This document shows, piece after piece, positions 56,244-64,000 of a stretch of DNA of 64,000 bases. The notes under the pieces are model-generated. The model was not told the DNA's origin. It searched no databases and worked only from the letters and a program-made list of their open reading frames with translations. A program made the position numbers and the translations under genes. How positions within the stretch are numbered: position 1 is the first letter of the stretch; each line of letters starts with the position of its first letter. The DNA lies in the NCBI GenBank assembly GCA_021772135.1, contig JADYXQ010000074.1:1-64000 (forward strand), in the 5' to 3' direction. The stretch is from Candidatus Obscuribacter sp. Its GTDB lineage: Bacteria > Cyanobacteriota > Vampirovibrionia > Obscuribacterales > Obscuribacteraceae.

Positions 56244-57791
56244 TCAGTGAGTCAGCTGTTCACTCAACTTTTCAAGCTCATCTCTCATGGCACCGGCGCT
56301 GGCAAATCTTTTAGTAGCATCTAGCGCAGTGGCTCGGGCGATAAGATTATTGAGTTCAGAGCTAATTTCAGGGCGCTCTGACTGCACATTAGAAACAGAG
56401 ATAGGCTCCGGATCTACTGCGGTGAGCAGCAAAAAAAGAGTGCAGCCGCAAGCATAGACATCACTTTGGGCAGTGGCTTTACCGCGAAATTGCTCTGGTG
56501 GCACATAACAGTGCTTGCCTACCATTGTTTTAGTTTCTTTAGTCTCGAGTTGCTCGGCCACATTGAAATCGATAAGGGCCAACTCGCCGCTGGAGAGCAA
56601 CAAAAGATTTTCAGGAGTAAAGTCACGGTGAATTAGAGGCGGTGCAAGAGCGTGCATATACTCAAGCACGCTGCACATGGCAATACCAAGAGTAATAGCC
56701 AGAGCGGCATCTATTGCACCTTCATCTAGCACCAATTTTCGCAGAGATTTGCCGTCGATATATTCAAGCACCAGGTAGGCCCGCTGCCCATCCACAAAAC
56801 AATCGATAAGCTTGACTATGCGATCATGTGAAAGTTTATCAAGCAGCTTAGCTTCATGCTCGACATTTTCCAGGGTTCTTTTGCGAATCTCGATACCACC
56901 ACGGGTGGGCAAAACAAATTCTTTCAGCACAACTTGTTGCTTATTTTCATCTTGAGCTAAATAGGTAACCGACTGACCTCCTGCAGCCAGGCGGCTGAGA
57001 ACTTCATACTGGCCGGAGAGCACAGTTTCACCGGGCTCAAGCGGCCCCATAGATAGCCGTAACCGGTCGCCACGATCGAGAGTATCAAGCCAGAGTTTGG
57101 TGAAAGATTGACCGGTGTGCTCTTCTAATTGAAGCAATTCAGTGCCAAGCTTTTCTGCTGGTATAAAATTCTTGAATGCTCGCAAAAGCACCGTTAAATC
57201 AGCTTCATGGCTAATGGCGGCAGTATCTACACGCAGTTTGAGAATATGTTGATTTTTCAAACTAACGCACCAGAGTGACGGCGCCACCAGGCGTAAAATG
57301 CGCCTCAAACGAACAGGCACATTATCTTTATTGATATAAAGATCGATGGCTTGCGATTTGTAGTATCCCCTTGAAAATGTCGATACGGTGACGTAGTCAA
57401 AATATTCATGCCCGATCCACGGTGTGGACAACAGGCCAAGAAACGAAAGCCAGTGCAGCCTAATGCCTTCTTTACCGATTTGAATATTGGTGGGGGCAGT
57501 AAATAGTGGATAAGCAAGGACGAACGCGTAAAAGTACAGTGCAAAATTTAGCCACAGTGGACCATAGAGGCCAAAAATTTTCTCTGGAAATATGTGCGAA
57601 AACCAGCTTATACCAAAATAAACTACCGCTATAATTGCCAGTGCCTTGAACACTTGCTTTTTCACATCGGCTTCTTGATTCATCTTATGGCGAAAGCGGC
57701 CCTGTGCTCGCCAGGCACTATAAGGAATGTAGGCCTCGTTAGTACCGGCAGGCAACTGCGGCAAAGCAATGATTTTCTTGGGCCGCCTCAT
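56244..57791 (-). CDS. Membrane-anchored Ser/Thr protein kinase
   Basis: N-terminal TM region; LAAGGQSVTYLAQD, VVLKEFVL, HRDFTPENLLL, IDFNVAEQ, YVPPEQFRG, SDVYACGCTLFLLLT. Confidence 0.93.
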   Translation of the reverse strand: MRRPKKIIALPQLPAGTNEAYIPYSAWRAQGRFRHKMNQEADVKKQVFKALAIIAVVYFGISWFSHIFPEKIFGLYGPLWLNFALYFYAFVLAYPLFTAPTNIQIGKEGIRLHWLSFLGLLSTPWIGHEYFDYVTVSTFSRGYYKSQAIDLYINKDNVPVRLRRILRLVAPSLWCVSLKNQHILKLRVDTAAISHEADLTVLLRAFKNFIPAEKLGTELLQLEEHTGQSFTKLWLDTLDRGDRLRLSMGPLEPGETVLSGQYEVLSRLAAGGQSVTYLAQDENKQQVVLKEFVLPTRGGIEIRKRTLENVEHEAKLLDKLSHDRIVKLIDCFVDGQRAYLVLEYIDGKSLRKLVLDEGAIDAALAITLGIAMCSVLEYMHALAPPLIHRDFTPENLLLLSSGELALIDFNVAEQLETKETKTMVGKHCYVPPEQFRGKATAQSDVYACGCTLFLLLTAVDPEPISVSNVQSERPEISSELNNLIARATALDATKRFASAGAMRDELEKLSEQLTH

Positions 57792-58033
57792 GACACCTTT
57801 TTGCCTATTGCAGTATTACCAGTGGTGCCGTCAAATTCGCTCGAAAAACGAGAGTTGTCACCAAACTTTTCGATTGCGGCAAAAAGTTGTTCGGCCTCTG
57901 GCCTCGTTAGATAGTTAAGGGTTATGGTGGCAGACCCTCCAGAGATAAAATCAATACTGATATTTGGTCCGATGCCGCCACTTAAAAGCAGCTCAGACCA
58001 TGGCTGCCGTTCACCTCTGAAGCAAAACGCGAA
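57788..58033 (-). pseudogene. C-terminal gene fragment overlapping kinase start
   Basis: Open frame GERQPWSELLLSGGIGPNISIDFISGGSATITLNYLTRPEAEQLFAAIEKFGDNSRFSSEFDGTTGNTAIGKKVS* without a credible start; stop overlaps the kinase ATG. Confidence 0.5.
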
Positions 58034-58079
58034 TCAGCAACGGCATTAGAACTATCGGTATAAAGTACAAGAAATCTTC

Positions 58080-58277
58080 TTACGATATGCTGTGACGGAA
58101 CATGATTAGAACTAGTGCCAATACCAGAATAATCAAGACAATAGCAGCAATTACAAGGCTTACTTTATGAAACGAATTGCTATAAAGCTGATACGCAACA
58201 ACAGTTTCATCAGCGCTGGAAATTTCAGCGATTTGGGCCGGAGTTACATTCTCATTCTTCACTTTGTGAACCACCAC
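58080..58277 (-). CDS. Small single-TM protein
   Basis: 65 aa with KVSLVIAAIVLIILVLALVLIMFRHSIS C-terminus. Confidence 0.45.
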   Translation of the reverse strand: MVVHKVKNENVTPAQIAEISSADETVVAYQLYSNSFHKVSLVIAAIVLIILVLALVLIMFRHSIS

Positions 58278-58429
58278 AAAAATGTGCTCGGTTCACTATG
58301 CCACACTGCATGCAGTGACGCTACAAAAAAAGGACAGAGATAAACGCGCATTTTTCTCTGTAATGAGGACAAAACAAAAAATTGGGCCGCTATGGGCGAC
58401 AGCCAAGCTATGGGCAATTCGGAGACAAA

Positions 58430-58463
58430 AAAAAGAGAGGGATGAATATTCATCCCCCTTTTG
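58430..58463 (-). terminator. Terminator of the KGG gene
   Basis: Perfect 18-bp palindrome GGGATGAATATTCATCCC (58439-58456) flanked by A-run and T-run; minus strand ends in TCTCTTTTTTTT. Confidence 0.8.
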
Positions 58464-58493
58464 TTTTGAACGGTCACCTGTTAAAGCTTGGCC

Positions 58494-58793
58494 CTATTTG
58501 GCCTGTTGTGCAACTTCGGCTTGACCTTGATTCATTCCGGCCTGATTCATGCCATTCTGGTTCATTTCGGCTTGAGCAACTTGCATTGCAGCCATTCGGG
58601 CCTGATTATTGGCACCACGACTCTGGCCACCCTTTCTGCCGGCCTCAGCGGCCTCTTTCGAAGTAAATTCATGGGCATTACCAGAAGCATGGGCTGCTTT
58701 TCCACCCTCGCTGGCAATCCTTCTTTGCTGTTCAGGATCCATCGCGGCGAATCCGCGGTTAGAAGTTGTGCGACCCTGGTTAGAATTTGGCAT
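58494..58793 (-). CDS. KGG-motif general stress protein
   Basis: NRGFAAMDPEQQRRIASEGGKAAHASGNAHEFTSKEAAEAGRKGGQSRG. Confidence 0.92.
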   Translation of the reverse strand: MPNSNQGRTTSNRGFAAMDPEQQRRIASEGGKAAHASGNAHEFTSKEAAEAGRKGGQSRGANNQARMAAMQVAQAEMNQNGMNQAGMNQGQAEVAQQAK

Positions 58794-59459
58794 TTGATTG
58801 CCCTCCTGATCTGTCTTGACTGACTGCTTCGACCAAGACTTGGCCAGTTTGTTCCACCTTTGCTGAAGCTTTCTCCAAAAATTTTGAATAAAAACGACTT
58901 TTATGGCAGAGATATTTTTAATTAGGTAATGAAACGGCGACCAAATAACTCTTGAAAGACACCAGCGTCGTGAAAACTCAGAGATTTACAGCTCAGAAGG
59001 GCTTCCAAAAATCACGGGCGTTATCCGGGGTGTAAGTATGGCTGCATGGCTCAGAATTAACTCTTCAAAGCGTTCCATATATGGTGCAATCTGCGCCCTT
59101 GTGGCCGGGTCGGCGGCAATATGCCTCTCTGGCCGCCCTTTACCAGCCAAAATTTATTACATCACCAGCACGTTCGGCGACTATATTTTTCAAAGCGATT
59201 TTTGCAGCGACACTGGCGGATATTTCAGACTGCTGGCGCGAAGACAATCTGAAAAATTATCATGTGTTGGAAATAGGCGCAAAAGTAAAAGAGCTAGCAC
59301 TGGTGGTCGGTGCTCCGGAAAACCTCAAACTCTCTAATGATAATGGCGACGGTCGTCACGAATTTATCGGTGATGGCGATAATCAGATGCATTAAGGCAC
59401 CACGGAAACTAATTTTGCAGGGGGACGTCCCTAAAGTTAGTTGACAGTGCTGGAGGTGA

Positions 59460-59705
59460 ATGATGCCATATTCTTCAATTAGACAACTTCCAGACCCAGT
59501 CAAACACTCCTTGCCTATAGAGGCGCAAGAAATTTTCAAGGATGCCTTCAATCATTCGTACGAGAAATACAGCGCCACCGATGAAGTTATTTGTTTCAAA
59601 ATTGCCTGGGCGGCAGTTAAACGCATCTATGAGAAACAGGGCGATCATTGGGTGCGCAGGCCCGCTAGAAAACGTGTGGTAGCAGGCGATGAGAAGGCTA
59701 GCTAG
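59460..59705 (+). CDS. chaB: ChaB family protein
   Basis: LPDPVKHSLPIEAQEIFKDAFNHSYEKY...AWAAVKRIYEKQGDHWVRR; RBS GGAGG. Confidence 0.94.
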   Translation: MMPYSSIRQLPDPVKHSLPIEAQEIFKDAFNHSYEKYSATDEVICFKIAWAAVKRIYEKQGDHWVRRPARKRVVAGDEKAS

Positions 59706-59798
59706 TTAACTTTTTGCATCGACCAGAGCATAAGCGTGGCAACAGCACCAACAGCGGTGGCGCTAACCGCGGCAGTAACTCTTTTGGTTGAGGCATTT

Positions 59799-60212
59799 CT
59801 ACCTCCAGGAGCTGGTCACGCACGGGCTGCCGACTGCGGCAGTTAAACACTTACTGATAGCGTGAATCAAATTTTTCGAATTAAAAATTTCTGGATAGAT
59901 TAGACCTTGCCCACCTAAAGTGAGAATTCTGGCTAACATTTCGGCCGAAGCGGCGCTGCTAAGCTGAAGAGCATCTGTCTGACAACAGATGAAAGGCACG
60001 TCATTCTGCTCGCCATTTTGCCTGATCGCTTTTAAAATCTGCACTGCGCTTTCATCGACCAGGGGCTGGCACAAAATCACATCATAAGCTTTCATTGCAA
60101 GCATTTGTTGGGCACCGTTTAAATCGGTGACCAGATCAATTGTGTGATGCAGTTTGCGTAAAGGAGCGAATGAACTGCTAACATCTGTATCGAAAATGGC
60201 TAAAATTTTCAT
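59799..60212 (-). CDS. Receiver-domain-like protein, divergent
   Basis: MKILAIFDTDVSSSFAPLRKLHHTIDLVTDLNGAQQMLAMKAYDVILCQPLVDESAVQILKAIRQ: CheY-like layout. Confidence 0.5.
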   Translation of the reverse strand: MKILAIFDTDVSSSFAPLRKLHHTIDLVTDLNGAQQMLAMKAYDVILCQPLVDESAVQILKAIRQNGEQNDVPFICCQTDALQLSSAASAEMLARILTLGGQGLIYPEIFNSKNLIHAISKCLTAAVGSPCVTSSWR

Positions 60213-60288
60213 GCCAATCTTTGCTCCGGTGTAACAGGTAGGAGCTAGCAAGACTGCATTCACGACAAAATTGTTCCACTCTTGTTTG

Positions 60289-61029
60289 TTAAAAGATACC
60301 GGAGGCATTAACAGGTAGCACGCTTCCGCTCAGAGCCATAACATCTTGAAAATTATTTCCCATTCTGACATAACAATCGCAACTGGTTTCTTCGAGTCGC
60401 TTACGATCAAGAATGGTTACGCGACCGCGAACATAAGTAATAATTTTGGCCTTTAAAAGGAGACCTGCTGCCAGGTTTACCCCTGTTCGTGAAACGCCGA
60501 GCATAGCGGCAAGGGCTTCTTGAGTGAGTGGAAATTTATCACCCTCACAGCGATCTAAGGTGTGTAACATCCACCTGGCGCAGCGCTGTTGAATTGAATG
60601 AGTGCGGTTGCAGCCAGTGGTATAGGCTACCTGACTGAAAAGACTGACGGCGTATCGCTGGCAAATAATTGAAAACTCTGGATATTTTTTAAGCAAGGCT
60701 TGGAAATGCGGCACCTCAAGCCGTCGTGCCACAGCATCCACCTGACAAAAAACTACCTCCGGCGACGAGTCCACACCTAATGCGGCATTAATTCCAATCA
60801 TTCCTTCCTTGCCGATGGTAGCCAGCTCTATTAGCGTGCCATCTTCCATGCGCGATACAAGGGAAAGAACGCCCGATTCAGGGAAATTGACAAATTTGAT
60901 CGTCTCTCCGGCTTCAACCAAATATTCGCGCAGATCGTAATGAACTAGCTCTGATACTTCCATGATTTCTTCCAACGCAACCGATGGTAGGTTTCTCAGA
61001 AGCAAATTGCACGGTTTGTCTGTTGACAT
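60289..61029 (-). CDS. Crp/Fnr-family transcriptional regulator
   Basis: cNMP-binding-like N-terminus (VEAGETIKFVNFPESGVLSLV), HTH FPLTQEALAAMLGVSRTGVNLAAGLL. Confidence 0.95.
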   Translation of the reverse strand: MSTDKPCNLLLRNLPSVALEEIMEVSELVHYDLREYLVEAGETIKFVNFPESGVLSLVSRMEDGTLIELATIGKEGMIGINAALGVDSSPEVVFCQVDAVARRLEVPHFQALLKKYPEFSIICQRYAVSLFSQVAYTTGCNRTHSIQQRCARWMLHTLDRCEGDKFPLTQEALAAMLGVSRTGVNLAAGLLLKAKIITYVRGRVTILDRKRLEETSCDCYVRMGNNFQDVMALSGSVLPVNASGIF

Positions 61030-61295
61030 CGACTTATGAAATCCTTGAAGGAGGTCACCTAGCTTTACTCAGCTGTCGCCACTATGGCACCAATTAACTG
61101 CAATGTCATACCAGACGACCCATACAAGAAAGTTTTATTTAGTGTATATGTCAAAACATGAACAGATATTTTTCTGAGGCGAGTTTGCCCCGTTCACAAG
61201 CAATGCACGCATTAGGGTTAGGCTACTTAAAATTAGAAAAGTAGGTCCTGCACTGCGAACCAGTACCTGAGCGACAAATCGGCGGAGAAAACAGC

Positions 61296-61811
61296 ATGAT
61301 AAATGACGACGGCGAAGCATTTGAAAAGATTGCAAGCTTGATAAAAAAGATTGATTTTTGCATGTTGACGACTATTTCAGAAGACGGCACCTTGCATAGC
61401 CTACCGATGTCTTTAAACCGCAAAATAGATTCTGCTGGGAACTTATGGTTTTTTACTTACGGAAGTTCGCACAAGGTCCTCGAGTCCCAGGCTAATCCGC
61501 AAGTTGGCGTTTCATTCAGCGATACTGCCAAGCATACCTATGTAGCCATAAGCGGGCGAGCCTCACTCGTGCGAGATAAGGTCAAAATTGAAGAATTGTG
61601 GGAAGTTGAGTTGAAGGCCTGGTTTCCTGATGGAGTCGACACACCCGATATTGCTTTGCTAAAAGTTGAGGCTGAAAAAGCCGAGCTCTGGGATTCGCCG
61701 TCGTCAGTTGTGGCGCAGACCATAGCCATGTTTAGAGCACTGACAGGCGCTCCTCAAGACGTTGGTGAAAATATCAAAGTTGACTTGAAATCGCAAGTAG
61801 TTAAAAACTAG
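61296..61811 (+). CDS. Pyridoxamine 5'-phosphate oxidase-like, general stress protein 26-like
   Basis: KIDFCMLTTISEDGTLHSLPMS...LWFFTYGSSHKVLESQANPQVGVSFSD...AELWDSP. Confidence 0.95.
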   Translation: MINDDGEAFEKIASLIKKIDFCMLTTISEDGTLHSLPMSLNRKIDSAGNLWFFTYGSSHKVLESQANPQVGVSFSDTAKHTYVAISGRASLVRDKVKIEELWEVELKAWFPDGVDTPDIALLKVEAEKAELWDSPSSVVAQTIAMFRALTGAPQDVGENIKVDLKSQVVKN

Positions 61812-61832
61812 CCACCATCACTGGTGGCTGTT

Positions 61833-63131
61833 TTAATAAATCGAAGACGAAAAATTGAAAGCTGCTTGCTGGTCCCAGTACATCACATTGTCATCTTTCC
61901 AGCGGGCAAATTGCACATTGCCGTCTTGCGAAAGTATTATGGATAGAACGTCTTTGAGGGCGTTGCAGATGCGGTAAGCCGAGCGGTGCCTGGTGCCGAC
62001 AGCGTGCACCGATTCAATCACAGAATGCTCACCTTCAAGGTCTAAAGCCTTTGCAACAAAATTAAGCTCGGTAGACTCACAATGAATTTCAGCGCCAAAA
62101 CCCAAAAGTTCAAAACGGCGAGTTAAAACAACGGCGCCATCTACAGTAGACAATGCCGAAACCAGGTGAGACATCTCAAAAATCGCTTCGTCTAATTTAA
62201 TTATGTCTGCGTTGGTTGTTTTCTGATAATCACGCCAGCCAATCACACTGTGCTGATCACCGGCAATTTTCGCCAGCGTGCTCATCACATTAATGATAAG
62301 AGTGCGAAAACGAGCACGCGGTTCGCCTGCTCTGAAGCCGTATTTTATAGAAAGATATGGATTTTCGCCGCAAAATAAATCGGCCATTTCCGGCGGCACC
62401 ACAACCAGTGTGCCTCCATGTTGAAAGGCTCGCATACCGGCAATTAAGCGGCGCATCATATGCTGACCAATTACACGGGTAAGATCGGGCTCAAGCTCCG
62501 CCCAATTTTCTCCGGCATCTTTTCTTGCCTCTTTGTGAATCTCAATCCGTTCCTGGCGAATTGAAGCAAACCATTCCTGCAACCATTCCGCCTGAAAAAG
62601 GTTCATGGACGGGCCGAAGACTTTTCCTTCTTCAAGGTGGCCAATCACCTCGCGCCCGCGCGCGACGTCAAGGTGCCCAGGACCTGTAACGCTTATAGCC
62701 AACCTGGCCGGCAGAGGTGCTGCAGAACCGCGGCCACCATGAATAGCGTGCAGCCAACGCGGCCCAGAGTGCACCAAGCCCCATATCTCGGGGCCGTTGT
62801 TAGGGTCAATTCGCACCCCGATTAGAGTGCGCGAAAAACTAGCTGCCGACGATAAGCGACGCAGTTCGAGGGCATTGAATTCAAGATTTCTGGCAAACTC
62901 GAGGCGGTGCAAACCCAGAGGAGGACCGCCCTCTTCAGGCAAATCTTCAGGCTCAATGACAATTAGCCTGAAAACCACTGGAACGTTTTCCTGACGCAGC
63001 AAGCTGGCCTGATAACAGGTGGATATCAGAGTCTCGAGCACCGCAGCGTTAGGTAAATCTTCGCCAGCTTCTAATGCCGGCCAGTGGGCGACAACAAATT
63101 TGCTCAGGTCAGAAGGATAAAAGTGTTTCAT
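61833..63131 (-). CDS. DisA_N/diadenylate-cyclase-like protein with N-terminal sensor-like region
   Basis: STVDGAVVLTRRFELLGFGAEI...VGTRHRSAYRICNALKDVLSIILSQDGNVQFARW; start MKHFYPSDLSKFVV. Confidence 0.85.
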   Translation of the reverse strand: MKHFYPSDLSKFVVAHWPALEAGEDLPNAAVLETLISTCYQASLLRQENVPVVFRLIVIEPEDLPEEGGPPLGLHRLEFARNLEFNALELRRLSSAASFSRTLIGVRIDPNNGPEIWGLVHSGPRWLHAIHGGRGSAAPLPARLAISVTGPGHLDVARGREVIGHLEEGKVFGPSMNLFQAEWLQEWFASIRQERIEIHKEARKDAGENWAELEPDLTRVIGQHMMRRLIAGMRAFQHGGTLVVVPPEMADLFCGENPYLSIKYGFRAGEPRARFRTLIINVMSTLAKIAGDQHSVIGWRDYQKTTNADIIKLDEAIFEMSHLVSALSTVDGAVVLTRRFELLGFGAEIHCESTELNFVAKALDLEGEHSVIESVHAVGTRHRSAYRICNALKDVLSIILSQDGNVQFARWKDDNVMYWDQQAAFNFSSSIY

Positions 63132-63230
63132 TAGCTTCCTAGCACATGCGCAGGAAGTCTTACTTCTGTCAGCGATTGCTCCGTTATTATAATACAAATG
63201 CCTGGCGGCAATGCCCGTCTACCGCAGACT

Positions 63231-63542
63231 TCAGGCCGCCACGGTCTCGCTCTCACAATCTTCCTCGTATTCTGCCCTGAGCTCATTGACAACCGTCTGA
63301 CGCTCGTCGGCATCAGCTGAGTGAGGCAGAACCGCAACACTCCACACTGTGGTTGGCTGGCTAAGATCATGCTGACTGCGATCTCTTACCGCCGTACGCA
63401 TGTCACCGCCATGATCTATATCTATACGATATACTCCGTCTGCTTCACGGTACAAAATGGCGAAAACACCGGCGGATGAAGGCAGCATCTCTGCTGTGGC
63501 GTAAGGCCCGTCAAACTGGAAACGACCTAACATAAGTGACAT
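63231..63542 (-). CDS. Small FDGP/GVFAIL-family protein, paralogue of 11516-11836
   Basis: MSLMLGRFQFDGPYATAEMLPSSAGVFAILYREADGVYRIDIDHGGDMRTAVRDRSQHD... Confidence 0.75.
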   Translation of the reverse strand: MSLMLGRFQFDGPYATAEMLPSSAGVFAILYREADGVYRIDIDHGGDMRTAVRDRSQHDLSQPTTVWSVAVLPHSADADERQTVVNELRAEYEEDCESETVAA

Positions 63543-63814
63543 AAATGACTCCTCTTTTTTGACACGAGGAGTCTAACCTGCACTTCCGGCCTCATACATG
63601 CCTAATTATTTAACCGAATTTAGATGCAGTCAGTGGGAACTCGCGCCAGCAGCTATTGTTTCAAGACTTTTGAACAGCGTCGAAAGATACGATCAACTTG
63701 TCGATTTTAATCTCCACCACCTACCCAATTCTCATAGATTGGCGTTTTCGAGCTTGTTGGAACCTTTATTTTGGATTTTAGTCTGCCAACAAAACATAGA
63801 AAGGGATACAACAG

Positions 63815-64000
63815 ATGAATTCGAAGAAAAAATTGCGTTACGCTGTGGTCGGTCTTGGCCACATTGCGCAGATTGCAGTATTGCCCGCTTTTGATCATGC
63901 TAAAGAAAATTCTGAATTAACAGCGCTGATCAGTGACGACCCGGAAAAGCTAAAAGAAATTTCGAAACACTATGGCGTTGAAAATTGCTATTCATACGAT
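63815..64000 (+). CDS. Gfo/Idh/MocA-family oxidoreductase, truncated by window end
   Basis: MNSKKKLRYAVVGLGHIAQIAVLPAFDHAKENSELTALISDDPEKLKEISKHYGVENCYSYD: Rossmann N-terminus. Confidence 0.93.
   Translation, partial: MNSKKKLRYAVVGLGHIAQIAVLPAFDHAKENSELTALISDDPEKLKEISKHYGVENCYSYD

Noticed and set aside
58304-58317. CACTGCATGCAGTG palindrome
   Set aside because: Perfect but short, no associated gene start or T-tract; could be chance.
58259-58524. Small ORFs near 58.3-58.5 kb on both strands
   Set aside because: They overlap the terminator palindrome and lack recognisable domains or RBS.
59081-59395. Possible RNase HIII-like reading on the plus strand
   Set aside because: Only a few scattered residues fit; catalytic signature not identifiable and frames conflict.
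59706-59798. Short minus-strand reading RNASTKRVTAAVSATAVGAVATLMLWSMQKVN
   Set aside because: Peptide-like but has no usable start codon; the alternative ATG frame gives an unconvincing Pro/Leu-rich peptide.
63598-63894. 98 aa plus-strand ORF
   Set aside because: Overlaps the start of the clear Gfo/Idh/MocA gene (63815) in another frame; low plausibility.
1-64000. tRNA/rRNA genes, integrases, transposases, prophage genes or classical defence systems
   Set aside because: Looked for in gene gaps and ORF products; none could be supported by eye. tRNAscan-SE and Infernal would be needed to exclude small RNAs.

Overview
The window is about 64 kb of dense bacterial chromosome with roughly 58 credible genes on both strands. 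I found no rRNA, tRNA, CRISPR array, integrase, transposase or phage module. Gene content includes many TPR proteins, small secreted or lipoprotein unknowns, DUF4388 and degenerate GGDEF-like proteins, and a Ser/Thr kinase. It is reminiscent of Vampirovibrionia/Obscuribacterales-type (Melainabacteria) genomes, but that is only an inference. Clearly recognisable genes are: an ABC-F ATPase (YbiT-like), glutaminase with ankyrin repeats, truncated hemoglobin, a CDF transporter, a trehalase-like and amylo-1,6-glucosidase-like pair, an arginase-family enzyme, queF-queC-queD-queE, a ClC exchanger with CBS domains, an AMP-ligase/ACP/PlsC fusion, patatin, tandem UspA, Lrp/AsnC plus aminotransferase, YchJ, YqeY, a Nfu-N/HEAT protein (CvfC-like), KGG, ChaB, Crp/Fnr, a PNPOx-like protein and a Gfo/Idh/MocA enzyme cut by the window end. 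The points most worth follow-up are: (1) a divergent RelA/SpoT-like synthetase (781-1950); (2) a DisA_N/diadenylate-cyclase-like protein with intact DGA and GTRHR motifs (61833-63131); (3) a membrane/VIT/vWA gene broken by one in-frame TAG and one frameshift (50424-53145); (4) two adjacent orphan proteins of about 660 aa followed by a 28-aa membrane peptide (34705-38783); (5) a divergent pair of degenerate GGDEF-like proteins (43577-46208); (6) four tandem MshEN-like units (24767-25918); (7) a near-perfect 50-bp palindrome next to an orphan terminator (32443-32523); (8) a TATG repeat in the usp promoter region; and (9) two distant paralogues of a small FDGP/GVYAIL protein. All domain calls were made by eye from motifs; no searches were run.
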